This document shows, in pieces, positions 1-6,156 of a stretch of DNA of 6,616 nt (position 1 is its first letter; every line of letters starts with the position of its first letter). This stretch comes from Bacteroidales bacterium Bact_07 (GTDB lineage Bacteria; Bacteroidota; Bacteroidia; Bacteroidales; Tenuifilaceae), in NCBI GenBank assembly GCA_001603415.1, contig LUYY01000141.1:1-6616 (forward strand). The letters run 5' to 3'. Made by a program: the position numbers and the translations under genes. The notes under the pieces were generated by a model. It did no database searches, was not told where the DNA came from, and was given only the letters and a program-made list of their open reading frames with translations.

Positions 1-366
1 ATTGAATGGGGGCCAAACGTTTTTGGGATACGCGAGGCAAGTCAGTATTACTTTGGCAAAAAGCCCAGCAACCTTACATTACCCGAAGCTCTATACCTTG
101 CCTACATAATACCAAGGCCGACCAAATTCCGCTACCTGTTCGACTCCGAGGGTAAACTTAAACCATTTGTAATTGAAAATTTTAAGTTTGTAGCAAACAA
201 AATGTTAATGCGGGGAAACATCGCCCAACAAGAACTTGATAACCTTACCAATAATCCACAGGTAGTTCTCTCAGGACCGGCAAAAGATTTACTGAAAAAA
301 GAACCGACAACTGAAAATGTTGAGGCCGACAGCGATTTCATAGAACTGGAACGAGAAACAAATTAG
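1..366 (+). CDS. GT51 peptidoglycan glycosyltransferase, C-terminal part (5' truncated)
   Basis: The gene is open from base 1 in frame 1 and ends at TAG 364-366, leaving 121 residues of a protein that begins outside the window. Residues 2-40 carry the late motifs of the family 51 glycosyltransferase domain: EWGPNVFGI, then YYFGKKPSNLTLPEALYLA, then the IIPRP turn. Residues 64-75 (VANKMLMRGNIA) fit the usual last helix of that domain. Enzymes of this family polymerise lipid II into glycan strands on the outer face of the cytoplasmic membrane. Only about 45 residues follow, ending in a charged, probably disordered tail, so no transpeptidase domain lies downstream. The protein is therefore a monofunctional (MtgA-like) enzyme, or one in which GT51 is the last domain. 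The catalytic glutamates lie upstream and cannot be checked. Family assignment is confident; exact subfamily is not. Confidence 0.88.
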   Translation: MEWGPNVFGIREASQYYFGKKPSNLTLPEALYLAYIIPRPTKFRYLFDSEGKLKPFVIENFKFVANKMLMRGNIAQQELDNLTNNPQVVLSGPAKDLLKKEPTTENVEADSDFIELERETN

Positions 367-434
367 CATTACCCCTTTACATCGCCCTAAAAATTCATTA
401 AATTTATGGGTGAAAACCAAATCGGATTGATGCT

Positions 435-1103
435 ATGAACACACAGGTATCAAAGAATATCGAAGCCGTTGCCGAGAGTATTCAGTGGTTTGGTCAGGCA
501 GCAGTAAAAATAATGAACTGCGGAAAGGTGATATTCATCGACCCATACCAAATAAAAGGGAACGACCAAGCCGATTTAATACTGATAACCCACTCCCACT
601 TTGACCATTTCTCGCCCGACGATATCAAAAAGATTGTAGCCCCACACACATGGATACTTTGCCCAACCGATGTAGCCGAAGAAGCCCGAAAATTTGGCGC
701 AGCCAAGGTGATTGCCGTTCAACCCGGCTTTAACGATGAATGGCATGGGATAGAGATTAGGGCTGTTCCCATGTATAACATTACCAAAAGCGACAAGCAT
801 CCCCAATCGAAAAAATGGGTGGGCTACCTGCTTAACCTTTGCCACGTGTGGTTATACCACACCGGCGATACCGAGCGAATTCCTGAAATGAAAAGTATTA
901 AAACCGATATCATCATGCTCCCGTTGGGGCAAACCTATACCATGAACAGCGTTGACGATGCCGCCGCTGCTGTGCTCGATACCGATGCCAGTATTGCTAT
1001 ACCCATTCACTACGGGATGTATGAAGGATCCAATGCCGATGTTGAGAAATTTAAGGACTTGCTTAAGGATAAGGTTGAAGTTATTGTTTTGCCAAAGGCA
1101 TAA
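435..1103 (+). CDS. MBL-fold metal-dependent hydrolase (UlaG/UPF0173-like)
   Basis: This 222-residue protein of the metallo-beta-lactamase fold has probably two metals in a cytoplasmic active site; there is no signal peptide. Visible motifs are the N-terminal strand pair with IDPY (35-38), the metal motif THSHFDH (H53, H55, D57, H58), HTGD with D145, and PIHYG with H192. The segment around VPMYN (111-115), followed by WVGYLL (128-133) and the GDTERIPEM stretch, is typical of the single-domain hydrolases related to UlaG and UPF0173. The position where many MBL enzymes have a third-motif histidine (near 114) holds Tyr/Asn instead. The substrate cannot be told from sequence. ATG 435 is preferred: the ATG at 430 runs straight into TGA in another frame. 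No Shine-Dalgarno is seen. The stop is only 4 bases from the end of the opposite-strand phosphatase gene, with no convincing terminator between them. Confidence 0.9.
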   Translation: MNTQVSKNIEAVAESIQWFGQAAVKIMNCGKVIFIDPYQIKGNDQADLILITHSHFDHFSPDDIKKIVAPHTWILCPTDVAEEARKFGAAKVIAVQPGFNDEWHGIEIRAVPMYNITKSDKHPQSKKWVGYLLNLCHVWLYHTGDTERIPEMKSIKTDIIMLPLGQTYTMNSVDDAAAAVLDTDASIAIPIHYGMYEGSNADVEKFKDLLKDKVEVIVLPKA

Positions 1104-1107
1104 ACTG

Positions 1108-1806
1108 CTAATCGATACATTCCACAAACTCCAACGACCAATTCTCAAGTTGAAGGGCTGTTAAATACCCGGTTCCGGGTATATATTGTCCTTTATATAC
1201 ACAACCGGCATCCAAATCGAACAATCGGCGGTGGGGTTCTTTTAGCTCCTCAACAATTCTCTTTAGCGCACGGGGTGTATGACCGTGTATGATTTTGTAG
1301 GTGGGCATAAAATTTTCTGGTACATCGGATGGGCGGTTCCAAAGCATGGCATACTCATCGGAAAAGGGATTGGGTAACTCGTAGTTTATGCCCCCATGTA
1401 CAAGGATGTATCGGTTATCAACAATAACATACGGCTTTAAGCTGGAAAAGAAATCGAGGTGCCTTTGCGGCAGGAAGCCATATTCGGTTTCAATGGCGGT
1501 AGTCATTGATTGATACTGATGCATTGTGGCAAAACCGGAATTCATCAACCAAAGACTCATCTCATAGTCGCCATTAATGCACTCAAGCATCATTTGCTCA
1601 TGGTTGCCTTTCAGTCCGGTAATGTTATAGCCATCGTCAATTAGGTTTATCAGGTATTCCACTACTCCAGGAGAATCGGGGCCACGGTCGATATAATCGC
1701 CTAAAAAGTATAGCCTATCGGCCTGCGAAATACTCAATTTTACCTCCAGTAAGTATCTGAGTGTTTTAGAACAGCCATGAATATCGGGGATTATAAAAGT
1801 TCGCAT
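1108..1806 (-). CDS. PPP-family metallophosphatase (PrpA/ApaH-like)
   Basis: This 232-residue calcineurin-like phosphoesterase is full length for bacterial PPP phosphatases. The dinuclear metal site is complete: PDIHG (D8, H10), GDYIDRGPDS (36-45, D37, D40, R41), GNHE (67-70, N68, H69), LVHGG (H137) and IIHGHTP (H174, H176). The C-terminal DAGCVYKG and GYLTALQL strands (199-219) are typical of this group. Relatives act as serine/threonine/tyrosine protein phosphatases (PrpA/PrpB) or hydrolyse dinucleoside tetraphosphates (ApaH), and sequence alone does not decide between them. It is predicted cytoplasmic, with no membrane segment. The ATG at 1806-1804 begins just before the first metal motif, so there is little room for another start; the ATG five bases upstream is out of frame. 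It is divergent from ttcA across 56 bases and convergent with the MBL hydrolase gene. Confidence 0.92.
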   Translation of the reverse strand: MRTFIIPDIHGCSKTLRYLLEVKLSISQADRLYFLGDYIDRGPDSPGVVEYLINLIDDGYNITGLKGNHEQMMLECINGDYEMSLWLMNSGFATMHQYQSMTTAIETEYGFLPQRHLDFFSSLKPYVIVDNRYILVHGGINYELPNPFSDEYAMLWNRPSDVPENFMPTYKIIHGHTPRALKRIVEELKEPHRRLFDLDAGCVYKGQYIPGTGYLTALQLENWSLEFVECID

Positions 1807-1814
1807 ACCATTTG

Positions 1815-1847
1815 TTTACCTAAATTTAGCAATAAAAACTAACTTTG
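1815..1847 (+). promoter_or_regulatory. Putative Bacteroidota-type promoter of ttcA
   Basis: TAACTTTG at 1840-1847 is a perfect match to TAnnTTTG. A weak -33 element TTTA (1815-1818, consensus TTTG) lies 21 bases upstream. Transcription would start near 1852-1855, just before ATG 1863. This would leave the TTG codon at 1845 outside the transcript, which argues that ATG 1863 is the real start. The element interleaves with the minus-strand promoter of the phosphatase gene, so the two may compete for RNA polymerase. Confidence 0.45.
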
Positions 1848-1851
1848 CCAA
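1821..1851 (-). promoter_or_regulatory. Putative Bacteroidota-type promoter of the phosphatase gene
   Basis: Read on the minus strand, TTG (1851-1849) is followed after 20 bases by TAAATTTA (1828-1821), which matches the Bacteroidota -7 box TAnnTTTG except for the last base. Transcription would begin about 8-10 bases before the ATG at 1806, giving a short leader. The match is plausible but AT-rich DNA produces such patterns by chance. Confidence 0.4.
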
Positions 1852-1862
1852 GTTTTTTAGTT

Positions 1863-2636
1863 ATGGCAAGCGGATATATTGTAAAGAAACTTCAAGGCAA
1901 AGTAAATCAGGCTATCTACGGCTATAATCTTATTGACGATGGCGATAGAGTAATGGTTGGCCTATCGGGTGGAAAGGATAGCTATGCGCTGCTCGATCTT
2001 TTGGTAAATCGAAGGAAAGTGCTACCTATTAAATTTGAGCTGCATGCCTGCCATGTTCAGGCCACCGATATGACCTACCTTGCCGATATTGAGTTCATGG
2101 AACAGTACTGCGCTGAGAACGATGTAAAATTCCACCTACGCCAAATCAGCGTTGAGTATAACCCATACGATAGGAAACCCGCCTGCTTTATTTGCAGCTG
2201 GAAGCGCCGCAAGATGCTATTCACAACCACCCGAGAAGCCGGATGCAACAAGTTAGCCTTAGGCCATCACCTGGACGATGCCATTGAAACGTTGCTCCTA
2301 AACATGATAAATCACTCATCAATAAGTTCAATACCCCCAAAACTATCGATGTTCAATGGCGAAGTTTTTCTGATTCGCCCGCTAACAACCTGTCTGGATA
2401 AGGAACTGGAAAAGTATAACCAGATTATGGGCTTCCCGCCTGAAAAAGAACTTTGCCAATTCGACAAGGATACCCATCGGAATACTGTTCGTGAACTAAT
2501 CAGGCATATGGAACAGATAAACCGCGATGCCCGCGAAAACATTTACCGTTCCATGCAAAACATCTTTGACGAATACATCGTTACCAAGCCCCGTAAAAAG
2601 GGTAGCGGATTACCGCCACGACTTAACCATAAATAG
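1863..2636 (+). CDS. ttcA: TtcA-family tRNA 2-thiocytidine synthase
   Basis: This 257-residue PP-loop ATPase of the TtcA group thiolates cytidine 32 of tRNA in the cytoplasm, using ATP and a [4Fe-4S] cluster. From ATG 1863 the PP-loop SGGKDS is at 35-40. The cysteine pair KPACFIC gives C108 and C111, and GHHLDDAIETLLLNM follows at 134-148. PPKL...RPL (158-174) and a third cysteine, C198 in ELC, lie further on. The spacing of C198 before HRNTVREL fits the third cluster ligand of E. coli TtcA. The ATG is chosen over a TTG 18 bases upstream because that TTG falls inside a good -7 box and the extra residues (MPSFLV) add nothing conserved. The last 27 bases overlap the 3' end of the opposing trkH. 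Other PP-loop thiolases (TtuA/NcsA) are related, but the cysteine pattern favours TtcA. Confidence 0.85.
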   Translation: MASGYIVKKLQGKVNQAIYGYNLIDDGDRVMVGLSGGKDSYALLDLLVNRRKVLPIKFELHACHVQATDMTYLADIEFMEQYCAENDVKFHLRQISVEYNPYDRKPACFICSWKRRKMLFTTTREAGCNKLALGHHLDDAIETLLLNMINHSSISSIPPKLSMFNGEVFLIRPLTTCLDKELEKYNQIMGFPPEKELCQFDKDTHRNTVRELIRHMEQINRDARENIYRSMQNIFDEYIVTKPRKKGSGLPPRLNHK

Positions 2637-4049
2637 AAGCAGCAGGCCAAAAATTTCCAAACGGCCAAGGAGCATGTCGAAGGAAAGAATAAGTAGGGCT
2701 GTATCGGAAAGCATACCGTAATTGGACATTGAGCCCACTAATCCAAATCCAGGACCGGCATTGCCCATACATGCGGCAGTTGCTGAAAGGGAAGTTAAAC
2801 TATCGTAACCCAGCCCTGTAAGCGCCAAGGTGCTTACAAATAGAACCAGAATGTAGAAAACAATAAACTGAACCACAGAATTTACTACCTCATCGGCAAC
2901 CACGCTTTTACCAATCCGAACAGGTATAACGGCTTGTGGGTGCTGAATTTTCAGAATTTGACTTTTCAATGCCTGAAAGAATATTACCACCCTATCGAGT
3001 TTCATACCACCAGCAGTTGAGCCGGCACAAGCACACTGAATGGTAAAGAATATAATTATCAGAATTGAAAAAGGTGGCCAAATGGATGAATCGGCATTAG
3101 CAAAGCCTGTTGTGGTTGAAAGTGAGACTACCTGAAACGCTGCATACCTTATACTTTCGCCCCAGGTAGGGTATATTTTACCATGCAGGTTGATTGATAC
3201 CAAAGCAATGCCAATAATAGTTATCCAAAAGTAATACTTAACTATAGGGGATTTAAAAATGTTGTTCTTTTTCAGGGTAAACGTTGAATATAACAATCCG
3301 AAATGGATACCGGATAGAAACATGAAAACTATGATTATTATATCAATTGGAACGCTGTTGAAATAGGCTACACTGTTGTTTTTAGTAGAAAATCCGCCGG
3401 TAGCAATTGTGGCAAATGCATGGTTAACCGCATCGAATAAACCCATTCCGAATAATCGCAGTAAAATCACCTGGGTAACTGTTAAACCTAAGTAAACAAC
3501 CAGAATTACGTTAAGCATCTTGCGGGTTCTGTACTTAAAGTTTTCCTGGGCAAGCGGTGAGATTTCCATTTTGGAAAGGGTCATTTGAGCCTTACCCAGC
3601 GAGGGTAGAATGATAAGGACAAAAACCACAATGCCAATACCACCAATCCAGTGCATTGACGAGCGCCAAAGAAGTATCCCTTTGGGCAACGCTTCAACAT
3701 TGCTAAGCACCGATGCTCCTGTTGTGGTGTAGCCCGATACACTTTCAAAAATTGCTTTTACAAAGGTAAACTCACCGCCATAGAGTAAAAGCGGCAAAGA
3801 GCCAATAAAACACGACAGAATCCAGCTAAGTACCACCACAAGGTAACCCTCCTTGTTTGATAGATCGGTGGCTTTAGGAACAAAAACCAACGGGAATACT
3901 CCCCAAAGGAGGGTGATTAAAAAACTGAAAAGCAAGGGCAACTGCCCGGCATCCCTATTATACAATGATATCAAAAACGATACAAAGATAAATGCTGCGT
4001 TAAAGAGCATTACTAAACCAATGTATCGGATAATCACATGTGGTCTCAT
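2610..4049 (-). CDS. trkH: TrkH-type potassium uptake transmembrane subunit
   Basis: At 479 residues this is full length for TrkH, the K+-conducting membrane subunit of Trk/Ktr systems. It has four pseudo-repeated membrane-pore-membrane units. The four filter regions are readable: TTTGAS (108-113), ATGGFST (216-222), STTTGF (311-316) and MGNAGPG (428-434), each with the key glycine. The GSTAGGMK segment (343-350) corresponds to the intramembrane gating loop after the third pore. HWIGGIGI (133-140) is also typical. The ATG overlaps the TGA of the upstream HAMP-protein gene (ATGA, 4046-4049), so translation is probably coupled. The 3' end overlaps ttcA by 27 bp. TrkH normally works with a cytoplasmic NAD-binding TrkA ring. 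No trkA is in this window, so the partner must be encoded elsewhere or replaced. Confidence 0.95.
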   Translation of the reverse strand: MRPHVIIRYIGLVMLFNAAFIFVSFLISLYNRDAGQLPLLFSFLITLLWGVFPLVFVPKATDLSNKEGYLVVVLSWILSCFIGSLPLLLYGGEFTFVKAIFESVSGYTTTGASVLSNVEALPKGILLWRSSMHWIGGIGIVVFVLIILPSLGKAQMTLSKMEISPLAQENFKYRTRKMLNVILVVYLGLTVTQVILLRLFGMGLFDAVNHAFATIATGGFSTKNNSVAYFNSVPIDIIIIVFMFLSGIHFGLLYSTFTLKKNNIFKSPIVKYYFWITIIGIALVSINLHGKIYPTWGESIRYAAFQVVSLSTTTGFANADSSIWPPFSILIIIFFTIQCACAGSTAGGMKLDRVVIFFQALKSQILKIQHPQAVIPVRIGKSVVADEVVNSVVQFIVFYILVLFVSTLALTGLGYDSLTSLSATAACMGNAGPGFGLVGSMSNYGMLSDTALLILSFDMLLGRLEIFGLLLLFMVKSWR

Positions 4050-4807
4050 TCTGCCTTCTTTTGAATACTCTTGGTAAGGATGAGGTCCTTAACCGACTCG
4101 TTAAGCTCATACATCTCGTCGCGGGTTTCAATGGTAACCTCATACTGTCGCCGGTACTTAGTAAAGTTCTGTATTCCCTTTGTTATTTTCCCTATAGGGC
4201 TAAGCAGGTAGTAGGATATCATGTAATTAAAGATGATGGTAAAAATAACACTGGTAATAACAATAATAAGTCCGGGCAAAATGGTTCTGTAGGGGCTTTT
4301 TTCCAAAACGGCAACCGTTTGGTTAAGGTTTTGCTGGTTAAGGGTTAACAATTCCTCAACCTTGCTCCTAACCATCTGTAAGGCAGGATTAACCTCAGTA
4401 AGATACTCTGACACATTGGGTGATGGTTCATTGATGAAACCCTCGGCTTTGGTCTTAAACAAAGAAAAAGCAATGGCAATAGAATCGACCGTCCCAGCTT
4501 CACCGGGTATGGTTAGATTATTTGATGCCTTAAGCAAATTCTCATTGAAGATTGAAACCGCATTGCTAAAAAGCGAGTTGGCCTTGCCCTTATCGCCCTG
4601 AATGGATAAAAGTATGGCTCTTTCCTGTAACCCTAAGTTGTAGTTCATCTGTTTTGAAAAATCGATACTTCGGTAGTTATCCATTAGCAATCGATTAACT
4701 TGATTGCCCAACTTGGTTAGCTCATATATCGATATTAAGCCTGAAATTACCAGCATTATGCCCAGTATCATAAAACCAGTAATTATCTTGTAGCGAATTT
4801 TGAACAT
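4046..4807 (-). CDS. Membrane sensor-like protein: four-helix periplasmic domain + HAMP, no output domain
   Basis: This 253-residue protein has a short basic N-terminus and a membrane segment at about 8-28. A mostly helical periplasmic part (about 30-172) resembles the four-helix-bundle input domain of chemoreceptors. The second membrane segment is at about 176-199, and a HAMP domain follows (about 196-247, with P204 and the DEMYELNESV signature at 230-239). It stops about six residues after HAMP. No histidine kinase, methyl-accepting or cyclase module follows; the next bases already encode TrkH. There is no frameshift remnant, so the short form looks genuine. It overlaps trkH by ATGA and is the first gene of that operon. 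Function is unknown; a regulatory or structural partner of TrkH is an inference from the coupling. Alternatively it could be an orphan relic of a kinase kept for another reason. Confidence 0.85.
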   Translation of the reverse strand: MFKIRYKIITGFMILGIMLVISGLISIYELTKLGNQVNRLLMDNYRSIDFSKQMNYNLGLQERAILLSIQGDKGKANSLFSNAVSIFNENLLKASNNLTIPGEAGTVDSIAIAFSLFKTKAEGFINEPSPNVSEYLTEVNPALQMVRSKVEELLTLNQQNLNQTVAVLEKSPYRTILPGLIIVITSVIFTIIFNYMISYYLLSPIGKITKGIQNFTKYRRQYEVTIETRDEMYELNESVKDLILTKSIQKKAE

Positions 4808-4827
4808 GGCATTATGGTATTAATTGC

Positions 4828-4837
4828 TTGTTAACAA
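4828..4837. repeat. Perfect palindrome TTGTTAACAA in the HAMP-trkH leader
   Basis: A 10-base perfect palindrome lies in the predicted leader of the minus-strand operon, about 20-30 bases before the ATG at 4807. It could be an operator half-site pair, but it is short and flanked by AT-rich DNA, so chance is a fair explanation. The flanks do not extend the symmetry. Confidence 0.25.
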
Positions 4838-4873
4838 TTGCCTAACTGTAAAATCCTTTCAAAAAAATTAATG

Positions 4874-4906
4874 CAAATGTAAAACTAAACAAGCATTGCT
4901 ATTCAA
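4874..4906 (-). promoter_or_regulatory. Putative Bacteroidota-type promoter of the HAMP protein-trkH operon
   Basis: On the minus strand TACATTTG (4881-4874) matches TAnnTTTG exactly. A TTG (4906-4904) lies 22 bases upstream, slightly longer than the usual spacing. Transcription would start near 4868 and give a leader of about 60 bases before ATG 4807. It is unlike the ECF-type elements driving the divergent sigma gene, so the two operons probably use different sigma factors. Confidence 0.45.
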
Positions 4907-5017
4907 TATTAATCTACATTTTATAATAATATTTTCGAACTTAAAGCATAGCCTGTTTAAAATCACCATAGTGCATTGCCCTTAGTAATATCAAAAAAAC
5001 AATTTTAAAACCCATGC

Positions 5018-5042
5018 GCAAGTTTTTTGTAAATTGCTTGTC
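5018..5042 (+). promoter_or_regulatory. Putative ECF-type autoregulated promoter of the sigma gene
   Basis: GCAAG (5018-5022), 17 bases, then GTC (5040-5042). The layout equals that of classic ECF promoters (GGAAC, 17 bases, GTC). The wider block CGCAAGTTTT-N11-TTGTC (5017-5042) recurs with identical spacing at 5658-5683, before the anti-sigma gene. The start would be near 5050, leaving a leader of roughly 18 bases before ATG 5068. Recognition by the sigma factor encoded just downstream is inferred from the duplication and location. Confidence 0.65.
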
Positions 5043-5067
5043 TATATAAAAACAGGTATTTAAACCA

Positions 5068-5640
5068 ATGGACGAAAAAGAGCTCATTCAACAAGTAATT
5101 CAGCATAGCAATCACCAAGCTTTTGGCATTTTGGTTGACAGGTATAGTAAAATGGTAATAACAACCTGCATGGGTTTTATTGGTAACTATCACGATGCCG
5201 AAGATATTGCTCAAGATGTATTTGTTGAACTCTATGAATCCTTACCTGAATTCCGAAGCGAATCGAAACTCTCCACCTGGATTTACCGGATTGCGGTTAA
5301 CAAATCGCTAAACTTCCTGCGTCGAAAAAAAAAGGAAACATTTTTGCACACTATTGTGGGCGACAAGAGAAAAGGAAAGGCAGAGCAAACCCTCGATGGA
5401 ATTGTTGGAAACCAATATTCAGACGTCAACATAGAGTATAAAGAACAGCATAAACTATTGCGCGATGCTATGAGTAAGTTGCCTGAAAATCAGCGTATTG
5501 CTTTAGTGCTTAGCACATACCATGAACTTTCGTACAAAGAGATAGCCGAAGTTATGGATACTTCAGTTTCATCGGTTGAATCGCTTTTATTTAGGGCTAA
5601 AAACAACCTACGGAAAATAATGGTTAAGTCAAAATCCTAA
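5068..5640 (+). CDS. ECF (RpoE-type) RNA polymerase sigma factor
   Basis: This 190-residue protein has the two-domain build of extracytoplasmic-function sigma factors. Region 2 spans about 15-88, with DAEDIAQDVFVELY (43-56) for core binding and -10 opening, and WIYRIAVNKSLNFLRRKK (71-88). A linker (89-125) is followed by region 4 at about 126-185, with LPENQRIAL (138-146) and a helix-turn-helix ELSYKEIAEVMDTSVSSVES (153-172) that reads the -35 element. It directs RNA polymerase to stress genes, and the next gene encodes its likely anti-sigma factor. ATG 5068 is the natural start, placed right before the first conserved helix. A run of nine adenines (5325-5333) encodes the lysines at the end of region 2. 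The gene is divergent from the HAMP-trkH operon across 260 bases. Confidence 0.95.
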   Translation: MDEKELIQQVIQHSNHQAFGILVDRYSKMVITTCMGFIGNYHDAEDIAQDVFVELYESLPEFRSESKLSTWIYRIAVNKSLNFLRRKKKETFLHTIVGDKRKGKAEQTLDGIVGNQYSDVNIEYKEQHKLLRDAMSKLPENQRIALVLSTYHELSYKEIAEVMDTSVSSVESLLFRAKNNLRKIMVKSKS

Positions 5641-5658
5641 AAAAAGGGTTTAGTAAAC

Positions 5659-5683
5659 GCAAGTTTTAAGCGATTAAGTTGTC
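5659..5683 (+). promoter_or_regulatory. Putative second ECF-type promoter, before the anti-sigma gene
   Basis: GCAAG (5659-5663), 17 bases, GTC (5681-5683) repeat the element found before the sigma gene. Ten bases around the -35 (CGCAAGTTTT) and five around the -10 (TTGTC) are identical, with an 11-base unlike spacer in both. It sits in the 63-base gap between sigma and anti-sigma genes, 20 bases before ATG 5704. That gap is unusually long for a co-transcribed sigma/anti-sigma pair and is explained by this promoter. An 11-base inverted repeat, GTTTA-G-TAAAC (5648-5658), abuts its upstream edge. Confidence 0.6.
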
Positions 5684-5703
5684 AAACTATAAAACTGAAA
5701 ACG

Positions 5704-6153
5704 ATGAGGTGCAAAAAAGCAAATAGCCTAATGGACGACTACTTTAAAGGTAAACTTGAGGGTGAAGTTCAAAGTGAACTCCAAGATCATTTAATGGCTT
5801 GCACCAAATGTCAGGCAAACCTGCTGGTCATCAAATCGTTAAAAGAAATGGCTAGCGAAGAGGTTTCAAGATATACCGAAAACCCATTCTTCGCCAGCAG
5901 GGTGCTGAGCAGGATTGAGGCTCAGAAGGTTTCAAAATATATTGATATTAAAACTCGATTGATAGGCTATGCTACCATAGCAGCCGCAGTGATAATAGGG
6001 CTTTTTGTTGGCGGTCAGTTAGGAACTCTGGGCACTAAGGTAATTTCAACTAATACCAATGCTGAAATGCTGGCAGAGGAATATATCCCATCGAGTACAG
6101 AATCAATCTACGAATACGATTTCGAAGAGGTCGAAAATCTTAATAACAAATAA
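5704..6153 (+). CDS. Zinc-finger transmembrane anti-sigma factor
   Basis: This 149-residue protein has an N-terminal cytoplasmic anti-sigma zinc domain. C3, H29, C33 and C36 give the H-x3-C-x2-C pattern, with the early cysteine as fourth ligand (zf-HC2/ZAS type). A helical linker follows, then one membrane segment at about 86-104 (IGYATIAAAVIIGLFVGG) and a short acidic periplasmic tail rich in Glu/Tyr. Proteins of this kind hold the ECF sigma factor at the membrane until a periplasmic signal releases it. It is the second gene of the cassette, 63 bases after the sigma gene with its own probable ECF promoter, and 3 bases before the Spy-like gene. No protease site can be identified from the sequence. 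The role is inferred from the domain and the adjacency. Confidence 0.9.
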   Translation: MRCKKANSLMDDYFKGKLEGEVQSELQDHLMACTKCQANLLVIKSLKEMASEEVSRYTENPFFASRVLSRIEAQKVSKYIDIKTRLIGYATIAAAVIIGLFVGGQLGTLGTKVISTNTNAEMLAEEYIPSSTESIYEYDFEEVENLNNK

Positions 6154-6156
6154 AAC

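Noticed and set aside
386..411. AT-rich hairpin between the GT51 and MBL genes, and TAAATTTA at 399-406 as a promoter
   Set aside because: The stem is interrupted and weak, and no TTG is found at a suitable distance upstream of TAAATTTA. Neither is better than chance for such DNA.
1090..1100. Small hairpin TGCC-AAA-GGCA at the convergent gene ends, as a terminator
   Set aside because: The stem has only four pairs, no T-run follows on the plus strand, and it lies inside the MBL coding sequence.
1845..1862. TTG start giving a six-residue longer TtcA
   Set aside because: The TTG lies within a good -7 promoter box and the extra residues are not part of the family core; ATG 1863 fits better.
4046..4807. 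HAMP protein as a truncated or frameshifted histidine kinase pseudogene
   Set aside because: The frame is intact, the stop overlaps the trkH start by ATGA, and no kinase remnant exists in any frame after it, since the following DNA is fully used by trkH.
4907..5017. Possible small RNA or riboswitch in the 260-base divergent gap
   Set aside because: The stretch is AT-rich without strong stems, conserved aptamer motifs or an open frame of note. I see nothing in it besides the promoter elements at its two sides.
5005..5214. Minus-strand open frame of 69 codons over the sigma promoter and 5' end
   Set aside because: No recognisable domain; it lies antisense to the well-supported sigma gene and its promoter. 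Taken as a shadow frame.
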